DNA of 64,000 nt from CALHVX01 sp964640725. Lineage in GTDB: Bacteria; Pseudomonadota; Gammaproteobacteria; Pseudomonadales; Azotimanducaceae. The position numbers were made by a program, and so were the translations under genes. Each line of letters starts with the position of its first letter. Within the stretch, counting starts at the first letter, position 1. Location: assembly GCA_964640725.1 (NCBI GenBank), contig CAZXIJ010000005.1, positions 127,235 to 191,234 of the forward strand. The letters run 5' to 3'. The notes under the pieces are model-generated. The model was not told the DNA's origin. It saw only the letters and a list, made by a program, of their open reading frames with translations, and searched no databases. Below are positions 53,707 through 63,099 of the stretch, piece after piece.

Positions 53707-55085
53707 GAGGCGCCGCGCTCCGTCGCGATCAACGCCCGGAGGGATCCGGTGATGTCCGGCATCTCGCGCACCACGCTGATCTGCCGCACCGCTGTTAGCT
53801 CGCTCACCAGCGCGCTGACCTCCGGCGCCTGCGCGTCCAGATGGTCATTCAGCCAGTCGATGGCGTTGTCGATGCTCTGCTCGAAGATATCGGCCTCGCC
53901 GCGCAGCGCTGCCAGCTGAGCCTGCTCGACCATCAGACGCAGGTTCATCTCCAGGTACGTCACTTCTTCGGGCGCGAGCAATGGCTTGAGCTCCGTGCGC
54001 AGCTCACGCACCTTAAAGTAGGTGCCCATGGCCTCTGCCAGCGCTGCCAGCGGGGAACGCTGGCCAGCTTCCTCTTCGGCGATGGCGACGCTCTCGGCCG
54101 GCGCGGCCTGCAGGTACTCGGGCACATCCAGCGGCAGGCCACTCAGGTTGCGCTTGACCGCCTCCAGCCGCAGGAACAGGCCCTGCACGTCGTTTTGTCC
54201 CAGACGCTTGAGCGAGAGGATTTCCTCTGCCAGCTGGGCGCGGACCTCGTGCATGCCGAAGTCATCGAGCTCCGCCAACATGGCGTCGGCGGTCTGCAGC
54301 AAACGCAGGGCGCCATCGGCATCTTTTTCCATCAACACCCGATGGTTGGCGATGCGCAGCAGGTACTCAAGCTCCGCCACCTTCCACTCTTCCTGCGTTG
54401 GCGGCGCCTGGTTGGCCACCCGGTTCAGGCTCTCGATCAGGCTTTGCTCGGTGCTCTCCAGCCGCGACTGCTGCTCGGCGATCGCGGTGTCTATGGTGTC
54501 ACTCTGTTCGCCCCGCAGCGCCCGAAATTCGCTGCGCAGGCCGTCAAGGTCGGTCGCCAGCTGTTCCGCCAGCGCCGAGGTCTTTTGAGCGCCTTCCTGT
54601 GTCGCACTGCGGACCAGGGCCTGCACTCGATCGTCGACCGCGGCGAACTGCGCCTGGTAGGGCTTGTTGTAAATAAGCTCGTAATAGATGTAGCCGGCGC
54701 CGCCGGCAGCGCCCAGGGCAAGGAGCAGACTCAGGAACGCCAGGCCACGGCCGCCGCTGGCCTTCGGCGCGGGCGGGACCGCTGGCGCGCTTTCCGCAGC
54801 ATCCGCAGACGCCGAGCGTTCTTCCCGCGCATCGTGTTCGGCATCGTCGACATCCAGGCCAGGGGCGTCGGCCGCGCTGTCAGCTGCCGTCTTCTCCGAG
54901 TCAGCCGCTTCCGCGGCCTCGGCAAGCTCCGGAGCGGCTTCCTCGGCCTCATCGCGCGCCGCGGCAGCCTGCGTCTGGGCACGCTGGCGAGCGCGCTCGA
55001 TCATGGACTCCTGCTCCAGGTCCGCCGACTTGCTGGCCGCCTCGTCCTGATCGTTTGCAGATGATTCGGGCTTTTCGTCGCTCAT
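53703..55085 (-). CDS. hemX: HemX, membrane protein of uroporphyrinogen synthesis cluster
   Basis: A 460-residue protein. A long acidic/alanine-rich N-terminal region (EEAAPELAEAAEAADSEKTA) is followed by one transmembrane helix (GLAFLSLLLALGAAGGAGYI) and a long periplasmic coiled coil, then the HemX core (EYLLRIANHRVLMEKDADGA, DVPEYLQ). Despite the name HemX/uroporphyrinogen methyltransferase in databases, it lacks a SAM-binding domain. It starts immediately after the hemD stop and overlaps hemY. Confidence 0.88.
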   Translation of the reverse strand: MSDEKPESSANDQDEAASKSADLEQESMIERARQRAQTQAAAARDEAEEAAPELAEAAEAADSEKTAADSAADAPGLDVDDAEHDAREERSASADAAESAPAVPPAPKASGGRGLAFLSLLLALGAAGGAGYIYYELIYNKPYQAQFAAVDDRVQALVRSATQEGAQKTSALAEQLATDLDGLRSEFRALRGEQSDTIDTAIAEQQSRLESTEQSLIESLNRVANQAPPTQEEWKVAELEYLLRIANHRVLMEKDADGALRLLQTADAMLAELDDFGMHEVRAQLAEEILSLKRLGQNDVQGLFLRLEAVKRNLSGLPLDVPEYLQAAPAESVAIAEEEAGQRSPLAALAEAMGTYFKVRELRTELKPLLAPEEVTYLEMNLRLMVEQAQLAALRGEADIFEQSIDNAIDWLNDHLDAQAPEVSALVSELTAVRQISVVREMPDITGSLRALIATERGAS

Positions 55086-55808
55086 TCAGTCTTTCTCGTC
55101 CAGCGGAAGCACCCGCCGCAGCAGGCTCAGAACCGACTCAGCGTCGGCACCGCCACAGTCATAGGCGCGGCGGAAACCCAGGGCACCGGCCAGCGCCGCA
55201 ACGCGCGGGGAAGGCACAAAAACCGGCACATCGGGCTGTAAATCGCCCGGGCACCATAACCGGCCAGCGGCGCTGAATCCATCGCCGCTGGACACCACGA
55301 GCGCCCGAACTTGGCCCAGCCCCGCCGGCATCTCGCGCACCGTTTGCCGCCGATACACCTCGATGTTCTGCACCGCAATCCCAGCCTCGCGAAGCTGCTC
55401 CTGCAGCAACGTTCGCCCGCCGGCGCCACACACAAGGGCCACGGGATCGCGGACCTGGGCCGGGGCTGCCAGCAACGGTGCCAGGGGGCCGTCGAGCAGG
55501 CCTTCGCTGCTCGCCACCGCCGGGATGTCGCCGCGCACGCCGCGCGCTGCCAGCACCGCAGCGGTTCGACCGCCCACCGCAATGACGCGCTCCGCCCGGG
55601 CCCAAAGGTCCTGCGGCGCATGCATCACCGCATGCTCAGACAACGCCACGGCAACGGCCAGCCGGGGCGGCACCGGGGGCGCGGGAATCGGCTCGATCGC
55701 CAACACCGGACTGACCAGGCACGGATAGCCGGCACCGCGCAGAACTCCGGCCAGCCGGTCAGCGCCGGGCTGCGAGCGCGTGATCCAGAGCTGGGTGCGG
55801 TCGCTCAC
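55086..55808 (-). CDS. hemD: Uroporphyrinogen-III synthase
   Basis: A 240-residue enzyme closing the linear hydroxymethylbilane into uroporphyrinogen III. The family is poorly conserved. It is recognised here by the N-terminal WITRSQPGADRLAGVLRGAG, the central VIAVGGRTAAVLAARGV, and by its position between hemC and hemX. A GTG start at 55808 is used, 10 bases after the hemC stop. Confidence 0.88.
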   Translation of the reverse strand: MSDRTQLWITRSQPGADRLAGVLRGAGYPCLVSPVLAIEPIPAPPVPPRLAVAVALSEHAVMHAPQDLWARAERVIAVGGRTAAVLAARGVRGDIPAVASSEGLLDGPLAPLLAAPAQVRDPVALVCGAGGRTLLQEQLREAGIAVQNIEVYRRQTVREMPAGLGQVRALVVSSGDGFSAAGRLWCPGDLQPDVPVFVPSPRVAALAGALGFRRAYDCGGADAESVLSLLRRVLPLDEKD

Positions 55809-55818
55809 GGGCCCGGGA

Positions 55819-56739
55819 TCAGAGCGCGTCGAGAATTTGCTGACCTCCCTGGGCCAGCAGCGCGGCGGCAGCTTCGCGGCCTACGGCTTCGGGATCGGTG
55901 CCCCGGGCTTCCGCCCGCAGCACCGTCTGGCCATCCGGCGCCGCAAGGACCGCGGTCAGGTCCAGCTCGCGGGTGGACAGATCAAGCCCGGCAAGCGCGC
56001 CCAGGGGCGTTGAGCAGCTGGCACCCAGAGCATCGCTGAGCGCTCGTTCGGCGCCAACGCAAAGGCTGTCGACGGGCGAGTTCAGGGGTGCCAGCCGCTC
56101 CCGGGTCAACGCATCGCCCGCCAGACATTCGATCCCGAGCGCGCCCTGGCCCACCGCCGGCACGCAGCGGTCAATCGGCAGCCGCTCGCGTATGCGTTCG
56201 CCCAGACCCAGCCGGTCCAGGCCGGCGCTGGCCAGCATGATGGCGTCGAACTCCCCGTCGTCGAGCTTGCGCAGGCGCGTTTCGACATTGCCGCGCACCG
56301 GCGACACGCTCAGGTCAGGCCGCAGGGCCAGCAGCTGGGCCTGGCGGCGCAGGCTCGAAGATCCGACCCGCGCGCCCGCGGGCAGCGCCGCCAGAGTCTC
56401 GAACCGGTTGCTGACAAAAGCGTCGCGCACATCGGCACGGAAACCGATGACCGGCAGCGCGAAGCCGTCCGGCATCTGCGCCGGCACATCTTTCATGCTG
56501 TGCACGGCAATCTGCGCGAGACCGTCCTCCAGAGCGGTCTCCAGCTCCTTGATGAACAGGCCCTTGCCACCGATTTTGGCCAGGGACCGGTCGAGGATCT
56601 CGTCGCCCCGGGTGCTCATGGGCAACAGCACCACGGTCAGGTCCGGGTGCGCGCTGCGCAGCTCGTCGGCAATGAAATGGGCCTGCCACAGCGCGAGCGT
56701 GCTCTGCCGGGTGGCGATGGTAAGGGTCTGATCTGCCAT
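55819..56739 (-). CDS. hemC: Porphobilinogen deaminase (hydroxymethylbilane synthase)
   Basis: A 306-residue enzyme polymerising four porphobilinogens. N-terminus LTIATRQSTLALWQAHFIAD and the GLFIKELETALEDGLAQIAVHSMKDVPA stretch are canonical, as is the cofactor-attachment Cys242 in GASCSTPLGAL. Normal length. The dipyrromethane cofactor attaches to the same residue number as in E. coli. It starts 3 bases after the algR stop on the same strand. Confidence 0.95.
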   Translation of the reverse strand: MADQTLTIATRQSTLALWQAHFIADELRSAHPDLTVVLLPMSTRGDEILDRSLAKIGGKGLFIKELETALEDGLAQIAVHSMKDVPAQMPDGFALPVIGFRADVRDAFVSNRFETLAALPAGARVGSSSLRRQAQLLALRPDLSVSPVRGNVETRLRKLDDGEFDAIMLASAGLDRLGLGERIRERLPIDRCVPAVGQGALGIECLAGDALTRERLAPLNSPVDSLCVGAERALSDALGASCSTPLGALAGLDLSTRELDLTAVLAAPDGQTVLRAEARGTDPEAVGREAAAALLAQGGQQILDAL

Positions 56740-56742
56740 GAT

Positions 56743-57492
56743 TTATAGCTGCTTGATGAACTGTCGAACGGTCGCCAGGTGCCGGCGGCTGACATCGATC
56801 AGCACCGGTGTATCTCGAAGACGGACGCTGACGCTGCCGTCGTCCTGCTTCTCCAACCCCTGGATGTAGGCGGTGGCCACCAGCGCGTTGCGGTGGACCC
56901 GAACGAAGCGCTCGCCAAACTCTTCTTCGAGCCTGTGCAGCGTGTCGTCCACGATCACTTCGCCGCCTTCGTGGCCGACGGTGACGTACTTTTGATCGGC
57001 CTGCAGAAAGCGCACCTGGTCCACCGGTATCAACTCTACGCCGCGCCGGGTCCGCGCCGAGATGTGGCTGCGGGTGCGCGGCGTGCCGTCCGCATCAGAC
57101 AGCGCCGCCAGCTGAGCCTTGTTCACGCGTTGCGCCTGCTTGAGCGCGGTCAGCAGGTTCTCCTTCCGGACCGGCTTGAGCAGATAGCCCACCGCCTGCA
57201 GGTTAAAGGCCTGAACCGCGTGCTCTTCGTAAGCGGTGCAGAAAATCACCGCTGGCGGTTCGTCCAGCTCTGCCAGGTGAGACGCGGCTTCCAGCCCGTC
57301 CATGCCGGGCATACGGATATCGAGCAGCACCAGGTCCGGGCGCTCCCGGTGGCAAAATTCGACGGCTTCCCGGCCGTTGCTCGCCTCGCCGGCCACCGCA
57401 AAGGTTTCGTCCGCGCCAAGCATGCGTTTGAGACGTTCGCGCGCCAGATGCTCGTCGTCGACCAGCAACACCTGCAACGCCGGCCCGGTCAA
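56743..57492 (-). CDS. algR: LytTR-family response regulator AlgR
   Basis: A 249-residue regulator. An N-terminal receiver (LVDDEHLARERL, phospho-acceptor Asp58 in LLDIRMPGMDG, YLLKPVRKENLL) is joined to a C-terminal LytTR DNA-binding domain (DQVRFLQADQKYVTVG ... FGERFVRVHRNALVATAYI). It pairs with the LytS-type kinase directly upstream, the stop and start overlapping. The start is a TTG at 57492. Position between algZ and hemC matches Pseudomonas, where AlgR controls alginate and twitching genes; that role is not shown here. Confidence 0.9.
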   Translation of the reverse strand: MTGPALQVLLVDDEHLARERLKRMLGADETFAVAGEASNGREAVEFCHRERPDLVLLDIRMPGMDGLEAASHLAELDEPPAVIFCTAYEEHAVQAFNLQAVGYLLKPVRKENLLTALKQAQRVNKAQLAALSDADGTPRTRSHISARTRRGVELIPVDQVRFLQADQKYVTVGHEGGEVIVDDTLHRLEEEFGERFVRVHRNALVATAYIQGLEKQDDGSVSVRLRDTPVLIDVSRRHLATVRQFIKQL

Positions 57493-58556
57493 GGCTGCGC
57501 CTCGGCAGGATCGTCGTCACCGCGATCGATCGGGTAATGCAGCCGGGTCATGTATACCTCGCCCTCTGGCGCAGCAGTCAGGCCGGCAGCATTGCCGTAC
57601 AGCACCTGCAGCCGGCTGCGAATATTGTTCAGCGCCATGCGATTGCCCTGGCTGGGCGTGCTGCCCCGGGGCGGCAGGGGATTGGTAATGAGCAGGTCCA
57701 CGCGCTCCGCACTAACGGCCAGTTCGACGCAGATGGTGCCACCTTCTGGCAGGGGCTGCACACCGTGATAGATCGCGTTTTCGAGCAGCGGCTGCAGCGT
57801 CAGCAGGGGAATCTTGACCCCCTGATGCGGCGCCAGCTGCCAATCGATCTGTAGCCGGTCGCCCAGGCGCAACATTTCGATGCGGGCGTAGCGCCGACAC
57901 AGGTCCAGCTCCTCGGCCATGGCGACCTGGTTACCGGCTTCGTTCAGCGAGGCCCGGAACAGCTCGGACAGGTCCTCGACGACCGCCTCGGCGGTTTCCG
58001 GCTCGACCGCGATCAGGCTGGCGATGATGTTCATGCTGTTGAAGAGAAAATGTGGCCGGATCCGGGACTGCAGGGCCTGCAGCCGGGCCTTCAGCTCGGA
58101 TTGCTCCTGCACGCGCAGCTGCTGCTGAACGTAAAAGTAGCGCAGAGCCAGGCCGGTGATGATCGCGGCGATCACCAGCTGGCCGACAATGGCCATCCAG
58201 TCCGGGGGCCCCCCGTCGCCCAGCACCCGGTCGGCCGCGATCCCCATGGCGCCGGTCACCAGCAACACCAGGGTGAAAGCAGCCAGCGCGCTCGGCACCA
58301 GTGGCAGCCGATTCAGCAGGCGGCGCAGGCTGCACACCAGCCCGGCGCTCAGCAGCGCCACCCACTGCACAAACAGGGACAGCAGCGCCAGGCGAATCCA
58401 GCTCAGCTCGTCGCCGGCAAAAAGCAGCACGATCACCAGCAGCTGCGCGATCAGCACCAGCAGGGACAGGGCGCCGACGTTGCACAGCTCGGGAATGAAG
58501 CCCGGCGCCGGGCGCGGGGCGTCCTCCGCACCGGGCGAGGCGGCAGGGGTTGTCAT
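57489..58556 (-). CDS. algZ: LytS-type sensor histidine kinase AlgZ/FimS
   Basis: A 355-residue membrane kinase with four or so transmembrane helices in residues 25-145. The His_kinase domain of the LytS/YehU class follows: SRIRPHFLFNSMN with His169, LTLQPLLENAIYHGVQ (N box) and LNNIRSRLQVLYG near the end. It lacks the HisKA/HATPase layout of the other kinases in this window. It is divergent from argH by 64 bases and translationally coupled to algR. Confidence 0.9.
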   Translation of the reverse strand: MTTPAASPGAEDAPRPAPGFIPELCNVGALSLLVLIAQLLVIVLLFAGDELSWIRLALLSLFVQWVALLSAGLVCSLRRLLNRLPLVPSALAAFTLVLLVTGAMGIAADRVLGDGGPPDWMAIVGQLVIAAIITGLALRYFYVQQQLRVQEQSELKARLQALQSRIRPHFLFNSMNIIASLIAVEPETAEAVVEDLSELFRASLNEAGNQVAMAEELDLCRRYARIEMLRLGDRLQIDWQLAPHQGVKIPLLTLQPLLENAIYHGVQPLPEGGTICVELAVSAERVDLLITNPLPPRGSTPSQGNRMALNNIRSRLQVLYGNAAGLTAAPEGEVYMTRLHYPIDRGDDDPAEAQP

Positions 58557-58585
58557 GACGGGCGTTTCCTGCGGTTCGGCAAGGC

Positions 58586-58591
58586 TATACT
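58586..58591 (+). promoter_or_regulatory. -10 element for argH
   Basis: TATACT lies 29 bases before the argH ATG. The -35 region is weak by eye. The motif with a following GGCGC is like other -10 elements in this window. Confidence 0.4.
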
Positions 58592-58620
58592 GGCGCGCTT
58601 AGCAACGGACCCACGAGCCC

Positions 58621-60057
58621 ATGGCCAGCAACGACTCCCTCGCCGGTGACCAGAACACGCGACCTGATTCAGGCGCTCAGCTTTGGGGAGGACGGTTTTC
58701 AGAAGCCACCGATCAGTTCGTGCAGGAATTCACTGCCAGCGTTGGGTTCGACCAGCGCCTTGCGCCCCACGACATCGCTGGCTCCATCGCGCATGCCAAC
58801 ATGCTGGCGCAGACCGGCATTCTAACGGCTGAGGAGCGCAACGCCATTGTCGAGGGCCTGACGGCCATTCGCCAGGAAATCGATGCGGGCCAGTTCCCCT
58901 GGCAGGTGGCGCTGGAAGACGTCCACATGAACATCGAGAGCCGGCTGATCGAGCGCATTGGCGACACCGGCAAAAAGCTGCATACCGGGCGGTCTCGCAA
59001 CGACCAGGTTGCCACCGATATCCGCCTGTTCCTGCGCAGCGAGATCGACGATATCAGCGGGCAGATGGGCGAGCTGCAGCTCGCGCTGCTCGACCAGGCC
59101 GAGCGTCATGCGGCCACGATCATGCCCGGCTTCACCCATTTGCAGTCCGCGCAGCCGGTGACCTTCGGGCATCACCTGATGGCCTGGTTCGAGATGCTCA
59201 GCCGCGACCGGGAGCGACTCGTGCAGTGCCGGGCCCGTGTGAACCGCCTGCCCCTGGGCAGCGCCGCTCTGGCAGGAACCACCTTCCCGATCGATCGCAC
59301 GCTCACGGCCAGGGAGCTCGGCTTCGATGGGCTGTGCGAAAACTCTCTGGACGCCGTCAGCGATCGGGACTTCGCCATCGAGTTCTGCGCCGCCGCCAGC
59401 CTCGCTATGGTGCACTTCTCGCGCTGGTGCGAAGAGCTGGTGTTGTGGTCGTCGCAGCAGTTCGACTTCGTGCGCTTGCCAGACCGCTTTTGCACCGGCT
59501 CCAGCATCATGCCGCAAAAGAAGAACCCGGACGTGCCGGAGCTGATCCGCGGCAAGACCGGGCGCGCCGTTGGCCACCTGGTCAGCCTGCTCACCCTGAT
59601 GAAGAGCCAGCCGTTGGCCTACAACAAGGACAACCAGGAGGACAAGGAGCCGCTGTTCGACGCCGTCGACACGCTCAGCCAGTCCCTCACCGCCCTGCGC
59701 GGGCTCATTCCGGCGCTGGAAGCCAACGATGCACGCATGCGCACCGCCGCCGCCGATGGCTACGCGACGGCGACCGATCTGGCGGACTACCTGGTTCGCG
59801 CGGGGGTGCCGTTCCGCGACGCCCATCATGTCGTCGGCCGGGCCGTGGGCATGGCCATTGCCGAGCAAAAGGAGCTGCACGAGCTGTCGCTCACCGCGCT
59901 CCAGTCCCTCTCGTCAGCGATTGGCGAAGATGTCTACGCGGTGCTCAGTCTGGAAGGCTCGGTCAACGCCCGGGCCCACAGCGGCGGCACCGCGCCGGCT
60001 CAGGTACGCGCCGCGGTTGCCGCGGCCCGCGCGCGCCTGGCCAGCGCGGCACGCTAA
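58621..60057 (+). CDS. argH: Argininosuccinate lyase
   Basis: A 478-residue fumarase/aspartase-superfamily enzyme for the last step of arginine synthesis. Signature stretches are LHTGRSRNDQVATDIRL, the catalytic loop GSSIMPQKKNPDVPE with Ser294-Ser295, and HLQSAQPVTFGH. ATG at 58621. Length is normal; the N-terminus has about ten extra residues compared with E. coli. Confidence 0.96.
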   Translation: MASNDSLAGDQNTRPDSGAQLWGGRFSEATDQFVQEFTASVGFDQRLAPHDIAGSIAHANMLAQTGILTAEERNAIVEGLTAIRQEIDAGQFPWQVALEDVHMNIESRLIERIGDTGKKLHTGRSRNDQVATDIRLFLRSEIDDISGQMGELQLALLDQAERHAATIMPGFTHLQSAQPVTFGHHLMAWFEMLSRDRERLVQCRARVNRLPLGSAALAGTTFPIDRTLTARELGFDGLCENSLDAVSDRDFAIEFCAAASLAMVHFSRWCEELVLWSSQQFDFVRLPDRFCTGSSIMPQKKNPDVPELIRGKTGRAVGHLVSLLTLMKSQPLAYNKDNQEDKEPLFDAVDTLSQSLTALRGLIPALEANDARMRTAAADGYATATDLADYLVRAGVPFRDAHHVVGRAVGMAIAEQKELHELSLTALQSLSSAIGEDVYAVLSLEGSVNARAHSGGTAPAQVRAAVAAARARLASAAR

Positions 60058-60069
60058 GCAGCCGGCCGC

Positions 60070-60075
60070 TATACT
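60070..60075 (+). promoter_or_regulatory. -10-like element before lptM
   Basis: TATACT followed by CGGCCG lies 25 bases before the lptM ATG. No good -35 was found, so it is a tentative promoter for the lptM-lysA-dapF unit. Confidence 0.35.
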
Positions 60076-60099
60076 CGGCCGTTTACCGGAAGGCGCCCC

Positions 60100-60252
60100 A
60101 TGTTTGAACGCTGGCTCCTGCTACTGATGTTGACCGGGCTGGTCGCCACCTGCGGCCAGAAAGGCCCCCTGGACCCGCCGCCGCGCTTCGGCAGCGGCGC
60201 GGCCCTGGGCGCGTCGGTAACGGTACCGGCACTGGCGCCCCCCGGCCCGTGA
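60100..60252 (+). CDS. lptM: Small lipoprotein LptM (YifL family)
   Basis: A 50-residue lipoprotein: a hydrophobic leader FERWLLLLMLTGLVAT ends at a lipidated Cys18, followed by the family motif CGQKGPLDPPP. LptM in E. coli aids assembly and disulfide maturation of the LptDE outer membrane complex. The C-terminal part is Pro/Ala-rich. It is too short for routine gene calling, but its place before lysA and the CGxKGPL motif are strongly diagnostic. The stop overlaps the lysA GTG start as GTGA. Confidence 0.88.
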   Translation: MFERWLLLLMLTGLVATCGQKGPLDPPPRFGSGAALGASVTVPALAPPGP

Positions 60253-61544
60253 GCGACGACCTGGAATACCGGGGCGGCCAGCTGTTTTTCAGCGGCATCC
60301 CGTTGGCGGCCATTGCAACCAGCGTTGGCACGCCGACCTACGTCTACAGCATGCCCGCCATCGCCGCCCGCTACCGGGAGCTGGCCGAGGCCTTCGCCGG
60401 CACCGAGCACCAGCTGTGCTACGCGGTCAAGGCCAACTCAAACCTCAGCATCCTGGCTGCCCTGGCAAAGCTCGGTGCCGGCTTCGACATCGTCTCTGGC
60501 GGCGAGCTGGCGCGGGTCATCGCGGCCGGCGGCGACCCGGCGCGAACGGTTTTTTCCGGCGTCGGCAAAAGCGTTGAGGACATCGACCTGGCACTGAAGC
60601 GCGGTGTCGGCTGCTTCAACGTCGAGAGCGCCAGCGAGCTGGCAAGGATCGTCGACCGGGCAGCGCTGCTGAGCTGCCGCGCGCCCGTCAGCATTCGCGT
60701 CAATCCGAACGTCGACGCGCAGACACACCCGTACATTTCTACCGGGCTCAAGAGCAACAAGTTCGGCGTGCCCAAGGAAGAAGCCCTGTCGCTCTACCGC
60801 AGCGCGGCCCAAAGTGAGCACCTGGAGATCCTGGGCGTCGACTGCCACATCGGCTCGCAGATCGCCGACACGGCACCCATGCTCGAAGCTATGGACAACC
60901 TCCTCGCACTCATCGACGAGCTGGCCGCCGACAACATTCCCTTGCGACACCTGGACCTGGGCGGCGGTTTTGGAGTGCGCTACGAGAACGAAGCCACCTT
61001 CGCCGTCGCCGACTACGGTGCGGCCGTGCGCCAAAGCCTGGGCCGGCGGGCGCTGAAGGTCATGCTGGAGCCTGGCCGCTATCTGGTCGCGAACGCCGGC
61101 GTGCTGCTGACCCGGGTGGAGTACCTCAAGCCCAAGGCCGATGCCGACGGCCGGGATTTCGCGGTCGTTGACGCTGCCATGAACGATCTGCTGCGGCCGG
61201 CGCTGTACCAGGCCTGGCACGGTGTCGACACCGTTGCCCAGCTTCCCGTCGACGGTGCTCAGGCCCTGGATCGGGACTGGGACATCGTTGGCCCGGTCTG
61301 TGAGTCCGGTGACTTTCTGGCCAAGGCGCGGTCCATGACGTTGTGGGAGGGCGCGCTGCTCGCCGTTCGCAGCGCCGGTGCCTACGGCATGGTGCTGAGC
61401 TCCAACTACAACAGCCGCAACCGCGCCGCCGAGGTTCTGATCGAGCACGATGGCTACCGGGTCGTGCGGCGCCGGGAAACGATACGCGACCAGCTCGAGG
61501 CCGAGCTGGCCGGGCTCGAAGCACCGCTCCGGGCCGTCTCATGA
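60249..61544 (+). CDS. lysA: Diaminopimelate decarboxylase
   Basis: A 431-residue PLP enzyme making lysine from meso-diaminopimelate. The PLP-binding Lys61 is in LCYAVKANSNLSIL, with SGGELARVIAAG and HIGSQI motifs of the family, and the C-terminal active site VGPVCESGDFLAK. GTG start overlapping lptM. The stop overlaps dapF as ATGA. Confidence 0.95.
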   Translation: MSDDLEYRGGQLFFSGIPLAAIATSVGTPTYVYSMPAIAARYRELAEAFAGTEHQLCYAVKANSNLSILAALAKLGAGFDIVSGGELARVIAAGGDPARTVFSGVGKSVEDIDLALKRGVGCFNVESASELARIVDRAALLSCRAPVSIRVNPNVDAQTHPYISTGLKSNKFGVPKEEALSLYRSAAQSEHLEILGVDCHIGSQIADTAPMLEAMDNLLALIDELAADNIPLRHLDLGGGFGVRYENEATFAVADYGAAVRQSLGRRALKVMLEPGRYLVANAGVLLTRVEYLKPKADADGRDFAVVDAAMNDLLRPALYQAWHGVDTVAQLPVDGAQALDRDWDIVGPVCESGDFLAKARSMTLWEGALLAVRSAGAYGMVLSSNYNSRNRAAEVLIEHDGYRVVRRRETIRDQLEAELAGLEAPLRAVS

Positions 61545-62398
61545 GCCAGCTGGCCTTTACCAAAATGCACGGGCTCGGCAACGACTTCATGGTCCTGGAC
61601 CTGGTCACCCAGCAATGGGATATCGATCCGGAACTCGTTGGCCGCTGGGGCGATCGACATACGGGCATCGGCTTCGATCAGTTGCTGGTGCTGGCCCCGC
61701 CGGAACAGCCCGACAGCGACTTCCGCTACATCGTCTACAACAGCGACGGTTCCAGCGCCGAGCAGTGTGGCAACGGCATCCGCTGCGTTGCGCGCTTCGT
61801 CCACCAAAACCGTTTGAGCGCCCGCGCCGAGCTGGTGTTCGAGGCGAGCAAAGGCCTGCTGCGGACACGGCTGCGAGAAGGCAGCCAGGTCGAGGTCGAT
61901 ATGGGCGCGCCGATCCTCGAGCCGAGCGCCGTGCCGTTCAGTGCCGAGCTGGCAGCCGCTGCGCACGAAGACGGCACCTTTGATCTGTCGGTGCCGGAGG
62001 GTGATGACAGCACCCAACGGCTGATGCCCGTCTCCATGGGCAACCCGCACGGGGTGCTGTTCGTCGACAATATCGCCGAGGCCGCCGTGGCCACACTGGG
62101 TCCGGCCTTGACGGGCCATCTTGCCTTTAGCGAACAGGCCAACATCGGTTTTTGCCAGGTTGTGGACGAGAGCTTCCTGCGCCTGCGCGTGCACGAGCGC
62201 GGCGCGGGGGAGACCCTGGCCTGCGGCACCGGTGCCTGCGCCGCCATGGTCGCAGCGCACCGGCTCGGTCACATCGGCGACAAGGTCAAAGTATCCCTGC
62301 CCGGCGGCAAAGTGAAGGTCACCTGGGCCGGCGGAAACAGCCCGGTCACCATGACCGGACCGACCGCGCGCGTCTTCGACGGGGTGGTGAACCTGTGA
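61541..62398 (+). CDS. dapF: Diaminopimelate epimerase
   Basis: A 285-residue PLP-independent racemase converting LL- to meso-diaminopimelate. The two catalytic cysteines are in SAEQCGNGIRC and LACGTGACAAM. N-terminus FTKMHGLGNDFMVLD is canonical. ATG at 61541; the longer open frame upstream is shadow over lysA. Confidence 0.96.
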   Translation: MSQLAFTKMHGLGNDFMVLDLVTQQWDIDPELVGRWGDRHTGIGFDQLLVLAPPEQPDSDFRYIVYNSDGSSAEQCGNGIRCVARFVHQNRLSARAELVFEASKGLLRTRLREGSQVEVDMGAPILEPSAVPFSAELAAAAHEDGTFDLSVPEGDDSTQRLMPVSMGNPHGVLFVDNIAEAAVATLGPALTGHLAFSEQANIGFCQVVDESFLRLRVHERGAGETLACGTGACAAMVAAHRLGHIGDKVKVSLPGGKVKVTWAGGNSPVTMTGPTARVFDGVVNL

Positions 62399-63093
62399 GC
62401 GACCCGACCCCCATCTCGCGAGAAGCCGCAATCATCGAGTACCTGCGCAAGGACCCGGACTTTTTTCAGCGCCACCCGGAACTGCTCGCAGAGCTGAACC
62501 TCCCGCACGAAACCGGCAGCCGCACCACCTCGCTCGTCGAGCGCCAGGTCGGCCTGCTGCGCGAGCGCCACATCAAGATGCGTCGGCAGATGAACGAGCT
62601 GGTGACCCATGCCCGGGACAACGACCTGTTATTCAGCAAAGTGCGCTCCCTGACCCTGGCGCTGCTGGACGTTGCTGACTGGCACGAGCTGAACGAGATC
62701 TTCGCGACCTACTTCCTGGTCGACTTCAACGCCGATTTCGTCTGCTGCCACCTGGCCACGGCGGTCCCGGCAATCGGGCCCGAAGCTCCGGGACTGGTCC
62801 TGAACCACCTGCGCGCCCGCGCCGATGCGCTGCCCGTCGCTGCCCTGCAGCCGACCGACGGGCCGCGCTGTGTCGCGCTGCGGTCCGAAGAGATCGACGC
62901 GCTGTTTCCCAACCAGGAGCAGGATACGGAGAGCGGCAGCGCTGTGCTGATCCCGCTCAATGTCGGCCCCCGGGCCTGTCTGGCCGTGGGCAGCAGGGAC
63001 CCGGCGCGCTTCGCTGCCGATCAGGACACGCTGTTTGTGACCTACATGAGCGATGTCACCAGCCACGTCGTGGCGCGGCTGCTGCGTGGCTAA
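62395..63093 (+). CDS. DUF484-family GAF-like protein
   Basis: A 232-residue protein. The N-terminal EYLRKDPDFFQRHPELLAEL and LVERQVGLLRERHIKMRRQM match the DUF484 family, followed by a GAF-like domain ending in RDPARFAADQDTLFVTYMSD. It is conserved between dapF and xerC in many gammaproteobacteria. Function unknown. A GTG start overlaps the dapF stop. Confidence 0.9.
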   Translation: MSDPTPISREAAIIEYLRKDPDFFQRHPELLAELNLPHETGSRTTSLVERQVGLLRERHIKMRRQMNELVTHARDNDLLFSKVRSLTLALLDVADWHELNEIFATYFLVDFNADFVCCHLATAVPAIGPEAPGLVLNHLRARADALPVAALQPTDGPRCVALRSEEIDALFPNQEQDTESGSAVLIPLNVGPRACLAVGSRDPARFAADQDTLFVTYMSDVTSHVVARLLRG

Positions 63094-63099
63094 GGCAGC